From Cyanidiococcus yangmingshanensis (taxonomy: Eukaryota; Rhodophyta; Bangiophyceae; Cyanidiales; Cyanidiaceae): a DNA stretch of 64,000 bases. The position numbers and the translations under genes were made by a program. The notes under the pieces were generated by a model, which had not been told where the DNA came from, did not search any database, and was given only the letters and a program-made list of their open reading frames with translations. How positions within the stretch are numbered: position 1 is the first letter of the stretch; every line of letters starts with the position of its first letter. The stretch spans positions 310,001 to 374,000 of the forward strand of contig VWRR01000010.1 in assembly GCA_013995675.1 (NCBI GenBank). The letters run 5' to 3'. Shown here one piece after another: positions 54,000 through 64,000 of the stretch.

Positions 54000-55416
54000 G
54001 GTGCTTGTCTCGCTTGGGATGGCCTCTGGCGAGCGCGAAATTGCCGATTCCTACCAACAGTCGACGTGTCCTCCAGTAGATGACCTCGTTCCAGTCAAAG
54101 ATGACGCTCTCTCGCCGAAGATCAGTCCCCATTCTCGCGGAATAGGGCAAGTCTTGTGTCGGTCTCTCGCTACACAATGCCCGCGCGTGTCGACTGCTGG
54201 ACGACTGTGGCACGCGCAAAGTCAGCGATAGACTCGGTTTGGAACGTTACAGTTTTGACGAAAGTTTACCGTCTTTCGTTTCGATGAAAAGCACGGCCAG
54301 TTTTTTTGCATCATGAACGCGTGCGTGCACCATTCCTTTCTGCAGCGTAGTGGACCGGTCTTTGGTAGAGGTTTCGCACCCTGAGACGCCTCCGACGGGC
54401 TTGGTTTCTTAGTCGAGAACGTGACGCTAGTGAGCACTCTGGAGTGTATGAAAGCATTCTGATTGATCGAGAACGTTCAATGATAAGATTCCTAGGGGGG
54501 CTATTCACGTGCGAATACGATGCTTTTAGGACTGGACCTGTTCACGCAACGCTCTTTCAGTGAAGCATGGAACCGAGCGACGAACAGGACTCTGGTACTT
54601 GAACAAACCGCAGACATGGGCTAAGCGATGATCTTTGGTTGCGAGATTGATCCGCGTAATTTGAGCGGCGAAACGCCCATGAAAACTTGCTGCTCCTCGA
54701 CAACGTACGGAGACTCAGCCTATCAGACGAGAACGAATGAAGTGTCGGTCGCCCAGGTTCGCTCTCTGCTGCAACAAATAGGGGCTTCATTGTCCTCGAG
54801 TCCTACTTGACGCACTGGCATCGCCTCATTCAGAAGTTGATGCGCTCATCGACGGACCATAACGAGCATACGCCCGACAGCGTCTCTTCGGCGAACGGTG
54901 GAGGCAACCGAGCCATAGCATGCCTCGCACAACCTTGTCATGAATTGACGAGCGTGATGCACCCACAACTCCATCGTATGCTTTTATTAAATATGATTCG
55001 TTGTGAATCAGTTGACGCTGATCGTATGATGGTGGAGGATATAATTCCTGCGCCGAACGATTGCAGCAGGGGAAATGGTCACTGCAGTTTGCGGTCTCTT
55101 ATGTCCATATCGATCCTGATTGTACAGTTTCCAAACACCATCCAGGGGTTCCGTCTCCAGAATCGTTTCGACACAAATGCCTGTTGCTCTAGCAGCATTG
55201 CTTCTCACTCGTCATTGGCGCGACTAGTTCACCTGCACACGACACGTCGCTGTGTTGTAGACTTAGAAACTCTGAATTCACTGCGTAAAGGTCGCAATTG
55301 TATACGCCCGAGTCCCCGAATAGCGAAAGGTACAACGCACGCGAGGAAGGGTTTGTACACGCGCTGTTGTATGGACGTGGAGGTTGCGCGGTGAACTTGA
55401 AGAATTTGTGCTCGAC
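54000..55416. other. intergenic region between Nup160-like gene and PEX5
   Basis: About 1.4 kb between divergent genes. The minus frame at 54219-53977 may be the N-terminus of the nucleoporin. The + frame at 54807-55394 (TTG start) has Cys/His/Ser-rich content without a domain and I do not call it. Confidence 0.35.
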
Positions 55417-57365
55417 ATGGCGAGCTCGTGGCGTCCATCGGCTGCGCCTTCGAATGTCTGTGTTCCGGACGACGTCTCTGGAGCTAGTTCGGGCGCTTAT
55501 GCAGGTGGCGTCGGAGGCGTTGCTCCAGACGGGGCAAGCAGCTGGCTTAACCAACTTGATGCAGCAGCAGGCGTTCGAGAACGATCCTGGGCTCCGTCTA
55601 CAGGACGAGGTCCAGTATTTACTGCTCCAAGGCCAGGTGAAGAGGCGGTGGAGTTGCCACTGCCACCGGCGCTGGCTGCCGAACTAGCCGCACGCGGAGC
55701 ACCGATTCAGGGAGCACCCTCTTCGGCACCAGCGCTCATGGCTGACTTTGCGCGAATGCAGCTGCAAGGACCCCCACCAGGTATGAGGGTAGGCCCTCTT
55801 GCGCAAGCGCCACCAGATTTGCTGTCTCCTATGGCCACGGCTTGGAACGCCTCTGCTCGAGGGCCGGTGCCCCAGCAAGTTTGGGCATCGACGGCAGCAC
55901 CCGCTTTGGAGCATGTCTGGGCCAATGCTGCGTCAACGGGAGCAATGCATAGAGCGGGGCCAGCCATGCACCCGTCAACGTGGACCGCTCCCTATCGATC
56001 GGCCTACATGCCCCGGTACACATCGTTTTACGGTCCGCCTGCCTACCACGCAGCGATGCAACACACCAACAACGTCGCTGAGGCCAAGCATACACAGCCA
56101 ATGGAGACCGCCAGGCAATCAGCGAGTGCCCAAGAGCATGCGATAGAGGAGCAACCGCAGCAACGAGTGAGTGCAGGCGCACACGTCCAAGCTGGCATCG
56201 AACGCCCCGCTGCTGCAAACGAGACGTCCTCGACAAGCGCGAATCGTTCGGGGCTCTCGTTCGAGGAACTGCTCCGTCGCGCTCAAATTGATATCGATGA
56301 CACGTTTGATGACGACTATCTACATACATACGGGCGCGAGATTCGAGAGACGGCCTATCGGTTTCAGTATGAGCCTGCAGAGAATCGCTACCTCTCCATC
56401 GAGACCCATGATCCGCAGTCCACAAGCGATCGCGCGGCTGCGCTGGCTGCGCTGGCCGAAGGCGAACGGTTGTACGCCGAGGGCCAACTTGCGGAAGCGA
56501 TCATGGCATTTGAAGCGGCCGTCAAACTTGATCGAGAGCTCTCTCGCGCGTGGTACTTTCTGGGCGTCTCTCATGCCGAATCTGACCAGGACCCGCAAGC
56601 CATCGCCAGTCTGAAACGAGCCCTTGAATGCAATGGTGACGAAGCTCAGGGAGACGACGTGATCGCAGATGCTTTGCTCTGCCTGGGCGTTTCCTATACC
56701 AATGAATTGAACCCGAACCAAGCGCTGCGATATCTCGAACGGTGGCTGGATCTGCATCCGCTCGCCCGACATCATCGAACCGGATCAGAGGCAACGGCAA
56801 CAGCGTTACCATCGAGTCTAGAACCTGAATCAGACTTGAGAGCCAGTCAAGTCGACGAACTGCTTGCACAGCAGCGATCTCTTCTGAGCAGGGTTCAAAA
56901 CCTCTTGGCACAATCGAAAGAGGCTCAAGCGATGCAGACCTCCACTCAGTGCTCGGCGTCGTCTATTCGCTCATGCGCGATTACGATGCTGCGGTTTTGG
57001 CGTTCCGTCGTTCTGTAGAGCTCCGTCCCGACGATTATCGACTGTGGAATCGTCTTGGTGCAACGCTGGCCAATCATTTTCGAAGCATGGAGGCACTGCG
57101 AGCGTATCGAAGCGCCATCGACCGAAGACCGAACTTTGTACGCGCCTGGGTCAACGTCGGCACCTCGTATGCGAATCAAGGCTCGTACGCCCAGGCGCTC
57201 AAGTACTATGTCCAGGCACTGCAACGGAATCCCCGAGCAGCGCACGTCTGGTCATACTTGCGGACGGCAGCGATTGCGATGAACCGCCTTGATATACTCG
57301 CTATGGCCGAAGAGATGCGCGAGGACCAGTTAGAGGCTATCGCTGCCGCTGTGGAGCGAATATAA
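55417..57365 (+). CDS. PEX5: peroxisomal targeting signal receptor PEX5, with one frame break
   Basis: Cycling receptor for cargo bearing a C-terminal PTS1 (SKL-type) signal. The first ATG is 55417; the frame upstream has only TTG. The N-terminal 290 residues are disordered, rich in Ala and Pro, with Trp-containing elements (SSWLNQLDA, EHVWANA) that may serve as weak WxxxF/Y docking motifs. Then comes the conserved pre-TPR part (DDYLHTYGREIRETAYRFQY) and TPRs: GERLYAEGQLAEAIMAFEAA, RAWYFLGVSHAESDQDPQAI, ADALLCLGVSYTNEL. The frame breaks near 56930 and continues as SDADLHSVLGVVYSLMRDYD, LWNRLGATLANHFRSMEAL and RAWVNVGTSYANQGSYAQAL. The span is one base short of a multiple of three, so a single missing base explains it. 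About 650 residues, the normal PEX5 size. Confidence 0.94.
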
Positions 57366-58086
57366 CAACGCGGATAAAAACGCATGTGCTCGAAACGCGT
57401 GCGCCTACTTGGCCATTTCACTGGAAAGTAAACCTTTCTTTCACATTCCGGCAAGAAGATGATGTTTCGCGCTACCATAGTGCTGACGACCCCAAAAGTC
57501 GAGTCTGCGTCGTTCAATAACTCGTGCGGGTACAGCTTGACCCTGATCGAGACAAAACGAGAACCAGCGTTTCACAGAAACACCGAGTCGATCGCGCTTC
57601 AAGTCATTCCGTCATCGAGACGAATGATGGACAGAACAGACGACGATGGGGACGGTTCGACTCCGTACACGGTCAGCTGGCGCGAGCACACGTTCCTTGA
57701 CGGGCTGGCTCCGAGCCTTGTCTCATTCAGCACGAACCGACGTTCCGTAGAGTATCCTGTATTCCGCCGCAGTCGTGCTCGATCTCACTGCGAAAACCGC
57801 TTCAAATCAATCATCTCGACAGTCCGATAAGCGTTTCAGGTTGCAGTGGCCACAATCATGGTCTCTGCACTGTTTCGTAAAGCCCTGACACCGCAACGCT
57901 GGCGCTCATGCCAGGGTGCGGCGTTTCAGGGAATGTCGTCGCACCTCTTCAGCCTCGACTTGGGGTCAACGTGTCTGCAGCGTTCCTGTTTGTGTTGGCG
58001 AGTTTCGCTCCGTTTCAGGGCGCATGTGCACCAGAAACTGGATTTGTACAACACTGCTGGGGTATACTGGATAGAGGTCGAGTTTC
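57366..58086. other. spacer between PEX5 and PEX13
   Basis: About 720 bases. The + frame at 57459-57830 (123 codons) has no recognisable content. This stretch should hold the PEX5 3' end and PEX13 promoter. Confidence 0.4.
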
Positions 58087-58875
58087 ATGGCGTCGTCAGG
58101 GCCGGAAACAGGTGGCGGCACGAACAGCCATGACTCGCCAACGAGTGCAGGGCAAGCGGCTGCTGGCGGTGCTCGACACGCTGCGTACAACATGCCTGGC
58201 TATGGCGCTTACGGAGGCTATGGTGCGTATAACTCGGGTTACTATGGTGGTTACGGACTCGGAGGTGGTCACTTGAATAGCTGGTATGGGCCTAGTGCGT
58301 ACTACGGTGGCCTTGGCTCGGGACTCTATGGCGGCTACGCTGCCCTGGCGAGTCGTTTTGCGGGTGGTGCTGTTGGTGACGGTCAGTCGTCCGCAGCACA
58401 GGCCATGGGGGTGCTGCAGTCGGTCATGGCTCCTGGTCAGTCCGCTATGGCCACCTTGCAGAACGTGATGCACGCCATAGCTCGGGTAACAGGTATTCTA
58501 GAGGAGAATATGCGCAACATCCATATCCTCTTTGACAGTGTATTTGGTCTGGTCTATAATCTAACATTTTTGCGCGATGAGTTACGTGGTGTTCTGCAGA
58601 ATTTTCGGCCAAAATTCTGGTTTACGCAATGGTTACGGCGACTTTTGGGGGTGTGGCGTCTGCTGCTGTTGCTGGCCTTGACGCCGTTCTCTTTGCGCTT
58701 GCCACCTGTGGCAGCACTTCTTCGCCTGCTTGGACTGGTTCCGCGCGAGCTACCTGCTGTCAACGAGGAGTCAGATAGCGAATCGGTCCCAGATACCGAT
58801 GACGACTCGGAGGATGAGTGCGCTTCAAGTCGTTCGGCCCCGTCGTTATCGACGAATGAGCGGCAGTCGTTATAG
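58087..58875 (+). CDS. PEX13: peroxisomal docking protein PEX13, plant-type without SH3 domain
   Basis: 262 residues from the ATG at 58087. The N-terminal 90 residues are rich in Gly and Tyr (GAYGGYGAYNSGYYGGYGL), the cohesive low-complexity region of PEX13 that helps form the import conduit. Next is the family helical region (HAIARVTGILEENMRNIHIL, VYNLTFLRDELRGVLQNF), then a hydrophobic segment (LLGVWRLLLLLALTPFSL) and an acidic Ser-rich C-terminus. There is no SH3 domain, as in plant PEX13. It sits in the peroxisomal membrane and binds PEX5, whose gene is the next one upstream in the same orientation. Confidence 0.88.
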   Translation: MASSGPETGGGTNSHDSPTSAGQAAAGGARHAAYNMPGYGAYGGYGAYNSGYYGGYGLGGGHLNSWYGPSAYYGGLGSGLYGGYAALASRFAGGAVGDGQSSAAQAMGVLQSVMAPGQSAMATLQNVMHAIARVTGILEENMRNIHILFDSVFGLVYNLTFLRDELRGVLQNFRPKFWFTQWLRRLLGVWRLLLLLALTPFSLRLPPVAALLRLLGLVPRELPAVNEESDSESVPDTDDDSEDECASSRSAPSLSTNERQSL

Positions 58876-60299
58876 GCGGCACGTCGTGCGATGGTATCGT
58901 CGATTGAGCGCCACTGCCAGCAATGAACGAGGCCAATGACCGGTCTTTCGACATGGCCAAAACTCGAGCCCATAGCATGGACTTGCATTGCTTCTGTGTG
59001 TTTGCGTGGGTGATGCAAGCAAAGCCCACGAAGAGCCGTCACGGAAAAGACGTATCCTTTTGGTGAGTGGCATTGCGGGAAGTTGCCGAGATCGGGGGTA
59101 CTCATCCACCAGATCATGAGACTGTTTTCAACGATTGGGTTTCAAGTGCGGGGCAGTCACTGGCACCTCCTTTTGATCATGCAGTCAGCAGAACGTGGAC
59201 ACGCATCTTGTATAGCTGACTGTAGTTCGTTTGAGCGTTGCAAGGAAGGACTCTCAAAAAGCTCCGTTCTGGCCCTTGAGGTGTCTTTCTTCTCTAGTTT
59301 CAGATGAAGCACACACTCTTTTTGGATCATTGTCTCCGTATTGATGATTGGAACAATCAGCTGCTGCAGGGCTCATCGAAACAGAGCGTCGATTCAGAAA
59401 TACACTTTGTTTGTTCTAGACCAGCTCGGCTCGTCACTGGCGAGAGGATCCGACATTTTTCTCTCTCGCAGACCCAATCTGGAACGCTCACGTTCTCTTA
59501 TCTGTCGATGAGGGAGTGTCACACTGCTGCATGTACCCAGGTCTCTCCTTGTAGTCCTTTCTGAGCGCCGAGGTCACGATCTGTAGCCTGGTCGGGGATA
59601 GGTGCTGGTGCCTAGTCCTTTTCCCTGGGCATCTCTCGAGATATTTCGGTTCACCATGAAGAAGCGCAGCTACGTCAGCGCATTTGTGATCGACCAAGTG
59701 CCCGTGAACTGAACGATGCTTCCTTTGACTCGACATCCTCGGGGCTTGACAACAAACTCGCTCAAACTGGTGATCCACGCTGAGCATCGTGCGCCTCTGG
59801 GTCTGCTGCCACCCCAGAACAGTAAACCGCATTCATCATGCTCGCTCTTCGAAAACACGTCCACGGGCGACCCTTATGGCACTCCTGTCGTTTGACACAG
59901 TGGAGAGATCGACCTTTTGCCCGAGCTCGACGGAGTCGGTGCTCGGTCCTTGAAATACCAGCATGACGCCTCTCAGGCCGCTCGTTGATCGCATGGATAC
60001 AAACTTCCATTTGGATAGACGCATGGCACGTCCTAGGTACAATCTAACACGGACATGATCGTGACGAGTGCTTGTGGAGAATACCACCGAAAGCACTGGA
60101 ACTGTGTCGGAGCCGGATCTATGGATAGCATTGGGGTGCGACCCGAACCGAGCAACAAGAACATGACTCGTAAACTTTGTTCAAGTTTGTGTTGGCACGA
60201 GGTGGAGTGCTCGGGCCCTGAGACGATACGCCGCTGTCCCGTCATCGTGCCCACCTCACTCATTTGATACCGCTTTGAGTACCGGTCGAAGGAAACCCT
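58876..60299. other. intergenic region between PEX13 and the PTPS-like gene
   Basis: About 1.4 kb on which only short frames occur on either strand. I see no gene, repeat or RNA structure here. Confidence 0.4.
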
Positions 60300-60671
60300 A
60301 TGCCGTATACCGTCGGGGTGCGAGACTCGGTCATGATAGCGCACTCGTTTCGGGGTGAAGCGTTCGGACCAGCACAAAAACTCCACGGGGCGACGTATAC
60401 GGTCGATGCAGAGTTCACCACTGACGACCTGGAGCCTGGCTTGAACTGGGTCATCGACATAGGCCAAGCGTCTGCAGCGCTGGCGACTGCGCTGGCGCCA
60501 TATCAATATCGTAACCTGGACGAACTGGCCGAGTTCCAGGGCCAGAACACGACCACGGAGTTTATGGCGAAACAAATCCATGACCGCTTACGAGCACGCT
60601 TGTCTTTTCGGGGGAGTATTCGAGTGACTCTTCACGAGTCGTTCCGTGCCTGGGCGAGCTATGCGTCTTGA
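60300..60671 (+). CDS. 6-pyruvoyl-tetrahydropterin synthase/QueD family protein of a bacterial subtype
   Basis: 123 residues from the ATG at 60300. The opening AHSFRGEAFGPAQKLHGATY, the middle YQYRNLDELAEFQGQNTTTE and the end VTLHESFRAWASY match a short PTPS-family subtype that I know from actinobacteria and proteobacteria, rather than the animal PTPS or the usual QueD. His15 and His29 are present as metal-ligand candidates. The third ligand of the usual HGH motif is replaced by Ala31 (HGAT), as in that bacterial subtype. The conserved Glu near the end (LHES) is kept. The reaction would involve dihydroneopterin triphosphate or a related pterin, but the product of this subtype is not established to my knowledge. 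Horizontal acquisition is likely. Confidence 0.85.
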   Translation: MPYTVGVRDSVMIAHSFRGEAFGPAQKLHGATYTVDAEFTTDDLEPGLNWVIDIGQASAALATALAPYQYRNLDELAEFQGQNTTTEFMAKQIHDRLRARLSFRGSIRVTLHESFRAWASYAS

Positions 60672-60977
60672 GCGAAGAGAGGTTTCAAGATCGTATACGA
60701 CGTTCTCAACGAAACGACCTCGTGGCGGAGCCCGGCCCTAAGAACCGAGCTTCGACTACTGCAAGCAACGTGTTCCAAACAACCCTTCATCTCTCCTTCG
60801 AGTCGAATACTCTGAGCACACCATACACAGAGATATTAACCTCGAGCAGCGTATAGGACTCGGGGTTTTCCCAGACGCGAGATGTGTATCGAGTGGGTGC
60901 TTGTTATCCGAGGTTTAGGCATCGCATAGAGTATCCGACTGGAGTCGCGCTCCATCGAGATACTCTGGCGCTTGTGA
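60672..60977. other. short convergent spacer
   Basis: About 300 bases between the ends of the PTPS-like gene and the large helical gene. Nothing coding seen. Confidence 0.4.
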
Positions 60978-63900
60978 TTAGGTGCTCAGCAGGCTGAGAC
61001 GAATACGCTCGCAGAGCATTTCGATGAGCGCACCTTCCCGACTAGGCTCGTGGCCGTTCATCCTGATGTCTGTGTCATGTTGCTGACTCAACAGTCGTAG
61101 CGTGAGGAAACGAATCGTATGAATTCGACGGAAACAGGCAGTCGGCTCCGCTGGTGGCAGGAACGGGAGTATTGACATGGCTCTCAAACCAATGGCCGCT
61201 TGCAGCAGGCCAATAGAGCGTGAACACTCGTCAACAGCATTGCATCGCTCTCGTCTCGGACTATTTCGGAGGAAGTGTTGCAGGGTTAGGAGCCTCTGGA
61301 TTCGCCATGGATAACCTTGTTCGATCAGTTCAGCAATATGACGACAAAGTGGATCGCTGCGACTGGGCCTCGACGAAGATACAGCACACGATGATTCCTC
61401 GTCCGAATCCGTTTCTTCATCGATAACTTCATCGGGACCCAAATCGTTCGGGGGGAAATCGTCCATTCCAGAATCATCAGATCGTCGTTGTGCACATTCG
61501 CTGAGATAGAGCGCTCTCCAGTAGGCAAGAAGACGATGACTGCTCTCCGAGGCCAGCAGACTTTCATCCTGGCCGGGAAGCTCTTCCGTTGCGATGGTCT
61601 CTCGCTTCAGAAGGGCGCTCCAGACGGCCCGGTCGGCATACATGAGGGTCTGCTCCAGTGGAGCACCAATAGCACGCAGCTGAAGCAGAGACTCGGCCAC
61701 AGAAGCTGGACTGAAGAAAGGCAATTGCGACTGAATAATCGCCGGTGCTGCCTCTGGTACGGACAAACGTTGTCCTATAGATATGCTTGCGCCCGCTGGA
61801 GCCATATCCCCTGGTTGTCAGCCACGGATACCATCGAGTGCGATAGAAAGAAGCCGTGAGCTGCAACAGCCAAGGCCACGTCTGTTGCGATAGAACGTTC
61901 CAAGAATGCCCCATAATGATGCGTAAATCGTCTACACGGTCGGATAGAGCGGCTCCTGTTGCGCGTTCGCTGGTTCTGTCGATGGGCCGAACCCACAGCG
62001 GAAGCATCCACACACGTCTGAGCACGCGTTCTAGAAGCGCCTCCTCTTCCGATTGTAGTACTACTTGGAATGGACGAAAATCGAGTTCCAGTCGGTTCCA
62101 AAACGATTCGCGTAGGCGGTTCCGGTGCATTCGATGCCGGGGCCAGCAGCCACACACACAGCAAGTGCGCTAGACGGCTTGCTCCGCTTACTTCATCCCA
62201 GCTGCTGCGAGGATCTTTCAACGCATAGAGACTCTCATAGGCGAGTCCCGAACGAAGGGTTGCACCGCACGCCGCCATGAGCTGGGCAGAGACCAGGGCC
62301 AGCTGGGCCCCTTCTGGCATCGCCAGGATCGTCGACATGGTTAGACGTACCGGACTCGTCTGCGGCAGGGCGTTGGCGTACTCGCGGAGCAACTCAAGCT
62401 CTTTCTGGTGATACGCCTCCTCGCTGAGGCCTCGCGCCAGATGCAGACGTCGAGCAGTGTACGCTGCGCGTGAACGATGTGCCCAGGCGCCGTGAAACAA
62501 CATCCGTGCCAGGGCGTAGAATGCATCCGACTCATTCATTAGTGGGGTTGTTCCAGGAGCCAGATCTTCATCGCGTGCAGACAGGTCTGCAGCAGCTCGT
62601 TGCAGAGAGCGGCGAAAGCGTTCAAGAGAGAACGGTGACCATTGGTCATTGGGCATCAGGCGGGTCAGCGATTCGAGGAGCTCGTCCAGTTCCTCGGAAT
62701 TGGTCGAATTCACGACTGCCGAGACAGCTCGAGTTCGTTGCGCTCGTTCCCATTCCCACCATTGAGCAGCATACCAGTCTCGATAGCTGAGACGACTCAG
62801 AGCGAGCGCAGCTCGTGGGTCAGACTCGCGATCCCTGATTAACCACAGGAGCACAGGCAAAAGTCGTCGAGCGCGACGAGCCGGTTGCCAAGGATGTTGT
62901 TTTAAGAGGCTCGTGAGCAGATCGAACCAGGCATCCGCCAACGCGGCTGGCCATGTCTCGCGCTCATAGGCCGAAAGCGGCATTTGTTGAAGTAGGAAGC
63001 GCAGTGTCCGGGGAGCCTCCATCAGCTCGGCTCGAACGAGTGCATCCAGTGCCCGGAGAGCGTATATCTTCGCCTCATCCATGGCGCTGGTCCTTTGTGA
63101 TCGTTGAATCACGGTTTGCAGTCCGGCCAGCATCTGAACTCCGCGTGCAGGCACTGCGGTACACAGCTGACAGGTTGCGCGCATGAAAAGCGCGCATTCT
63201 TCCGCAGAGTCAGTGCTGTCCCTTTCCAGCGCTCGCGAGAGTCCCATCTCGAGGAGACGTTGCGCTTGAGGGACCCGAACTGCCAATCGGCCGAGGAGTG
63301 CAATCCACAGACGGTGCCAGCCGAGCAGGTGTTCTTCATCCGCTCGTTGCAGAGATCCACCAAATGTGTCTCGAACAAACGGCAGAAACACATGAAAAAA
63401 CGCTGAGCGGTCCTGTACAAAACTGGCGAGACAGTCCATAAGCAGCCGAAAGTTGAGTGGTGTCACAGAAGCGCTGGAACGTAACGTCACCAGTAAAGCT
63501 GCAATAACCAAATAGATTGTTTCCGGCGGGTATCGGCTCCTTCGGCGCATTCGGATATTCAAGCGACTCAGTTTCAGCGCGACAGCTCCTTGTACTACCG
63601 GCCGACGAACCTGAAAGAGGTAACTGCAGATGAATGACACGGGGAGTTGCTCGGATTCCTGGCTCCAGAGCCAACGCGCGAGCGTCTCCGAATCTGATTC
63701 AAGCTCCACCATATCTTTGAGAGTCTGATACAAACTGTACGATTGAGGGAAGAGGTTTCGGGTACGCTCGAGCAGCGAGTCAAGAATCACGGAGCCATGC
63801 GTCAGCGTCAAGATATGTTCCTCATCCGAGTGTGCGCTCAGGAGTCGAACGCTCCAGAGAAGACGAGTCTCTGGTCGGTGCCAAGAATAGGCATCGATCC

Positions 63901-63985
63901 TTTGGGTATCTGTCTCAGTTCTTGGCACTGACCAGACAGCTCCATCGTTCATGATCGAAAACCATTCATGTAGTAGCAGAAGCAT
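60978..63985 (-). CDS. large helical (HEAT-like) protein, two frame breaks, possibly truncated by the window edge
   Basis: The ATG at 63985 starts a 736-codon frame, but it is open upstream to the window edge, so the true start may lie outside. The protein is almost wholly alpha-helical with Leu/Ala/Arg-rich helix pairs (IYLVIAALLVTLRSSASV, LIWL-like segments such as RRLLPVLLWLIRDRE, EELDELLESLTRLMP), which suggests a HEAT or ARM-type solenoid. Near 62120 it continues in the +1 frame (FRPFQVVLQSEEEALLERVL, HSWNVLSQQTWPWLLQLTAS). Near 61805 it moves +1 again (SISIGQRLSVPEAAPAII, SVAESLLQLRAIGAPLEQ). It ends at 60978 after an acidic patch. I do not recognise the family; focadhesin/RST1-like and nuclear-transport solenoids are possible by shape only. 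Confidence 0.6.
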
Positions 63986-64000
63986 CTCACTAGCAGCATG

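Noticed and set aside
54807-55394. 195-codon + frame upstream of PEX5 as a gene
   Set aside because: It starts with TTG, is rich in Cys/His/Ser without pattern, and overlaps the PEX5 leader.
1-64000. Transposons, viral remnants, CRISPR arrays, rRNA genes
   Set aside because: No transposase, reverse transcriptase, capsid, integrase or ribosomal RNA signature and no long terminal repeats were seen on either strand by reading.

Overview
The window looks like nuclear DNA of a unicellular red alga of the Cyanidiophyceae (Cyanidioschyzon, Cyanidiococcus or Cyanidium type). The evidence is a eukaryotic gene set (nucleoporin, TAF10, ESCRT-I, peroxins, RAD6, tRNA-splicing endonuclease, complex I subunit) at about one gene per 2.5-3 kb, nearly all without introns, together with prokaryote-derived, probably organelle-targeted genes (RadA, HisG, an ABC ATPase). 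The assignment is inference from gene content and style; no rRNA or plastid marker is present to prove it.

Layout, left to right. 1.3-5.6 kb: NEMF/Rqc2 ribosome quality control factor (+), broken over several frames. 6.1-7.2 kb: phosphatidylserine decarboxylase (-). 8.0-10.2 kb: ATP phosphoribosyltransferase HisG (-), with an exactly 1,000-nt spliceosomal intron. 10.6-11.7 kb: membrane-anchored short-chain dehydrogenase (+). 12.8-13.9 kb: triose-phosphate/nucleotide-sugar type transporter (-). 14.3-16.4 kb: RadA (+). 17.1-19.0 kb: HAT-repeat RNA-processing protein (-). 20.0-20.5 kb: RAD6/UBC2 (+). 21.1-22.2 kb: SEN54 (-). 22.9-24.4 kb: IPI3/WDR18 (-). 25.4-26.0 kb: a GC-rich island with no assignable gene. 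26.6-29.4 kb: basic-region/winged-helix-like/TPR protein (+). 29.6-30.8 kb: IBA57 (-). 32.1-33.3 kb: VPS23/TSG101 (-). 33.8-34.4 kb: divergent pair of small mitochondrial-type genes, one NDUFA1. 34.6-37.3 kb: coiled-coil protein (-). 38.4-43.1 kb: DNA2 nuclease-helicase (+). 43.1-43.5 kb: TAF10 (-). 44.7-46.0 kb: enolase (+). 46.7-48.6 kb: bacterial-type ABC ATPase fused to an AAA-associated C-terminal domain (-). 49.0-49.5 kb: small mitochondrial-type membrane protein (+). 49.5-54.0 kb: Nup160-like nucleoporin (-). 55.4-57.4 kb: PEX5 and 58.1-58.9 kb: PEX13 (both +). 60.3-60.7 kb: bacterial-type PTPS-family enzyme (+). 61.0-64.0 kb: large helical protein (-) reaching the window edge.

Functional themes are peroxisomal import (cargo receptor and docking partner side by side), RNA metabolism (SEN54, HAT protein, IPI3, NEMF), mitochondrial function (PSD, IBA57, NDUFA1 and two small unknowns) and genome maintenance (DNA2, RadA, RAD6). 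The most striking overall feature is that at least seven otherwise good genes change reading frame by single bases, mostly in the +1 direction. Single-base assembly errors are the simplest explanation. Two of the sites, however, sit exactly on a stop codon in the manner of programmed +1 frameshifting and deserve a direct check. I saw no transposon, viral remnant, CRISPR array, rRNA or convincing tRNA.
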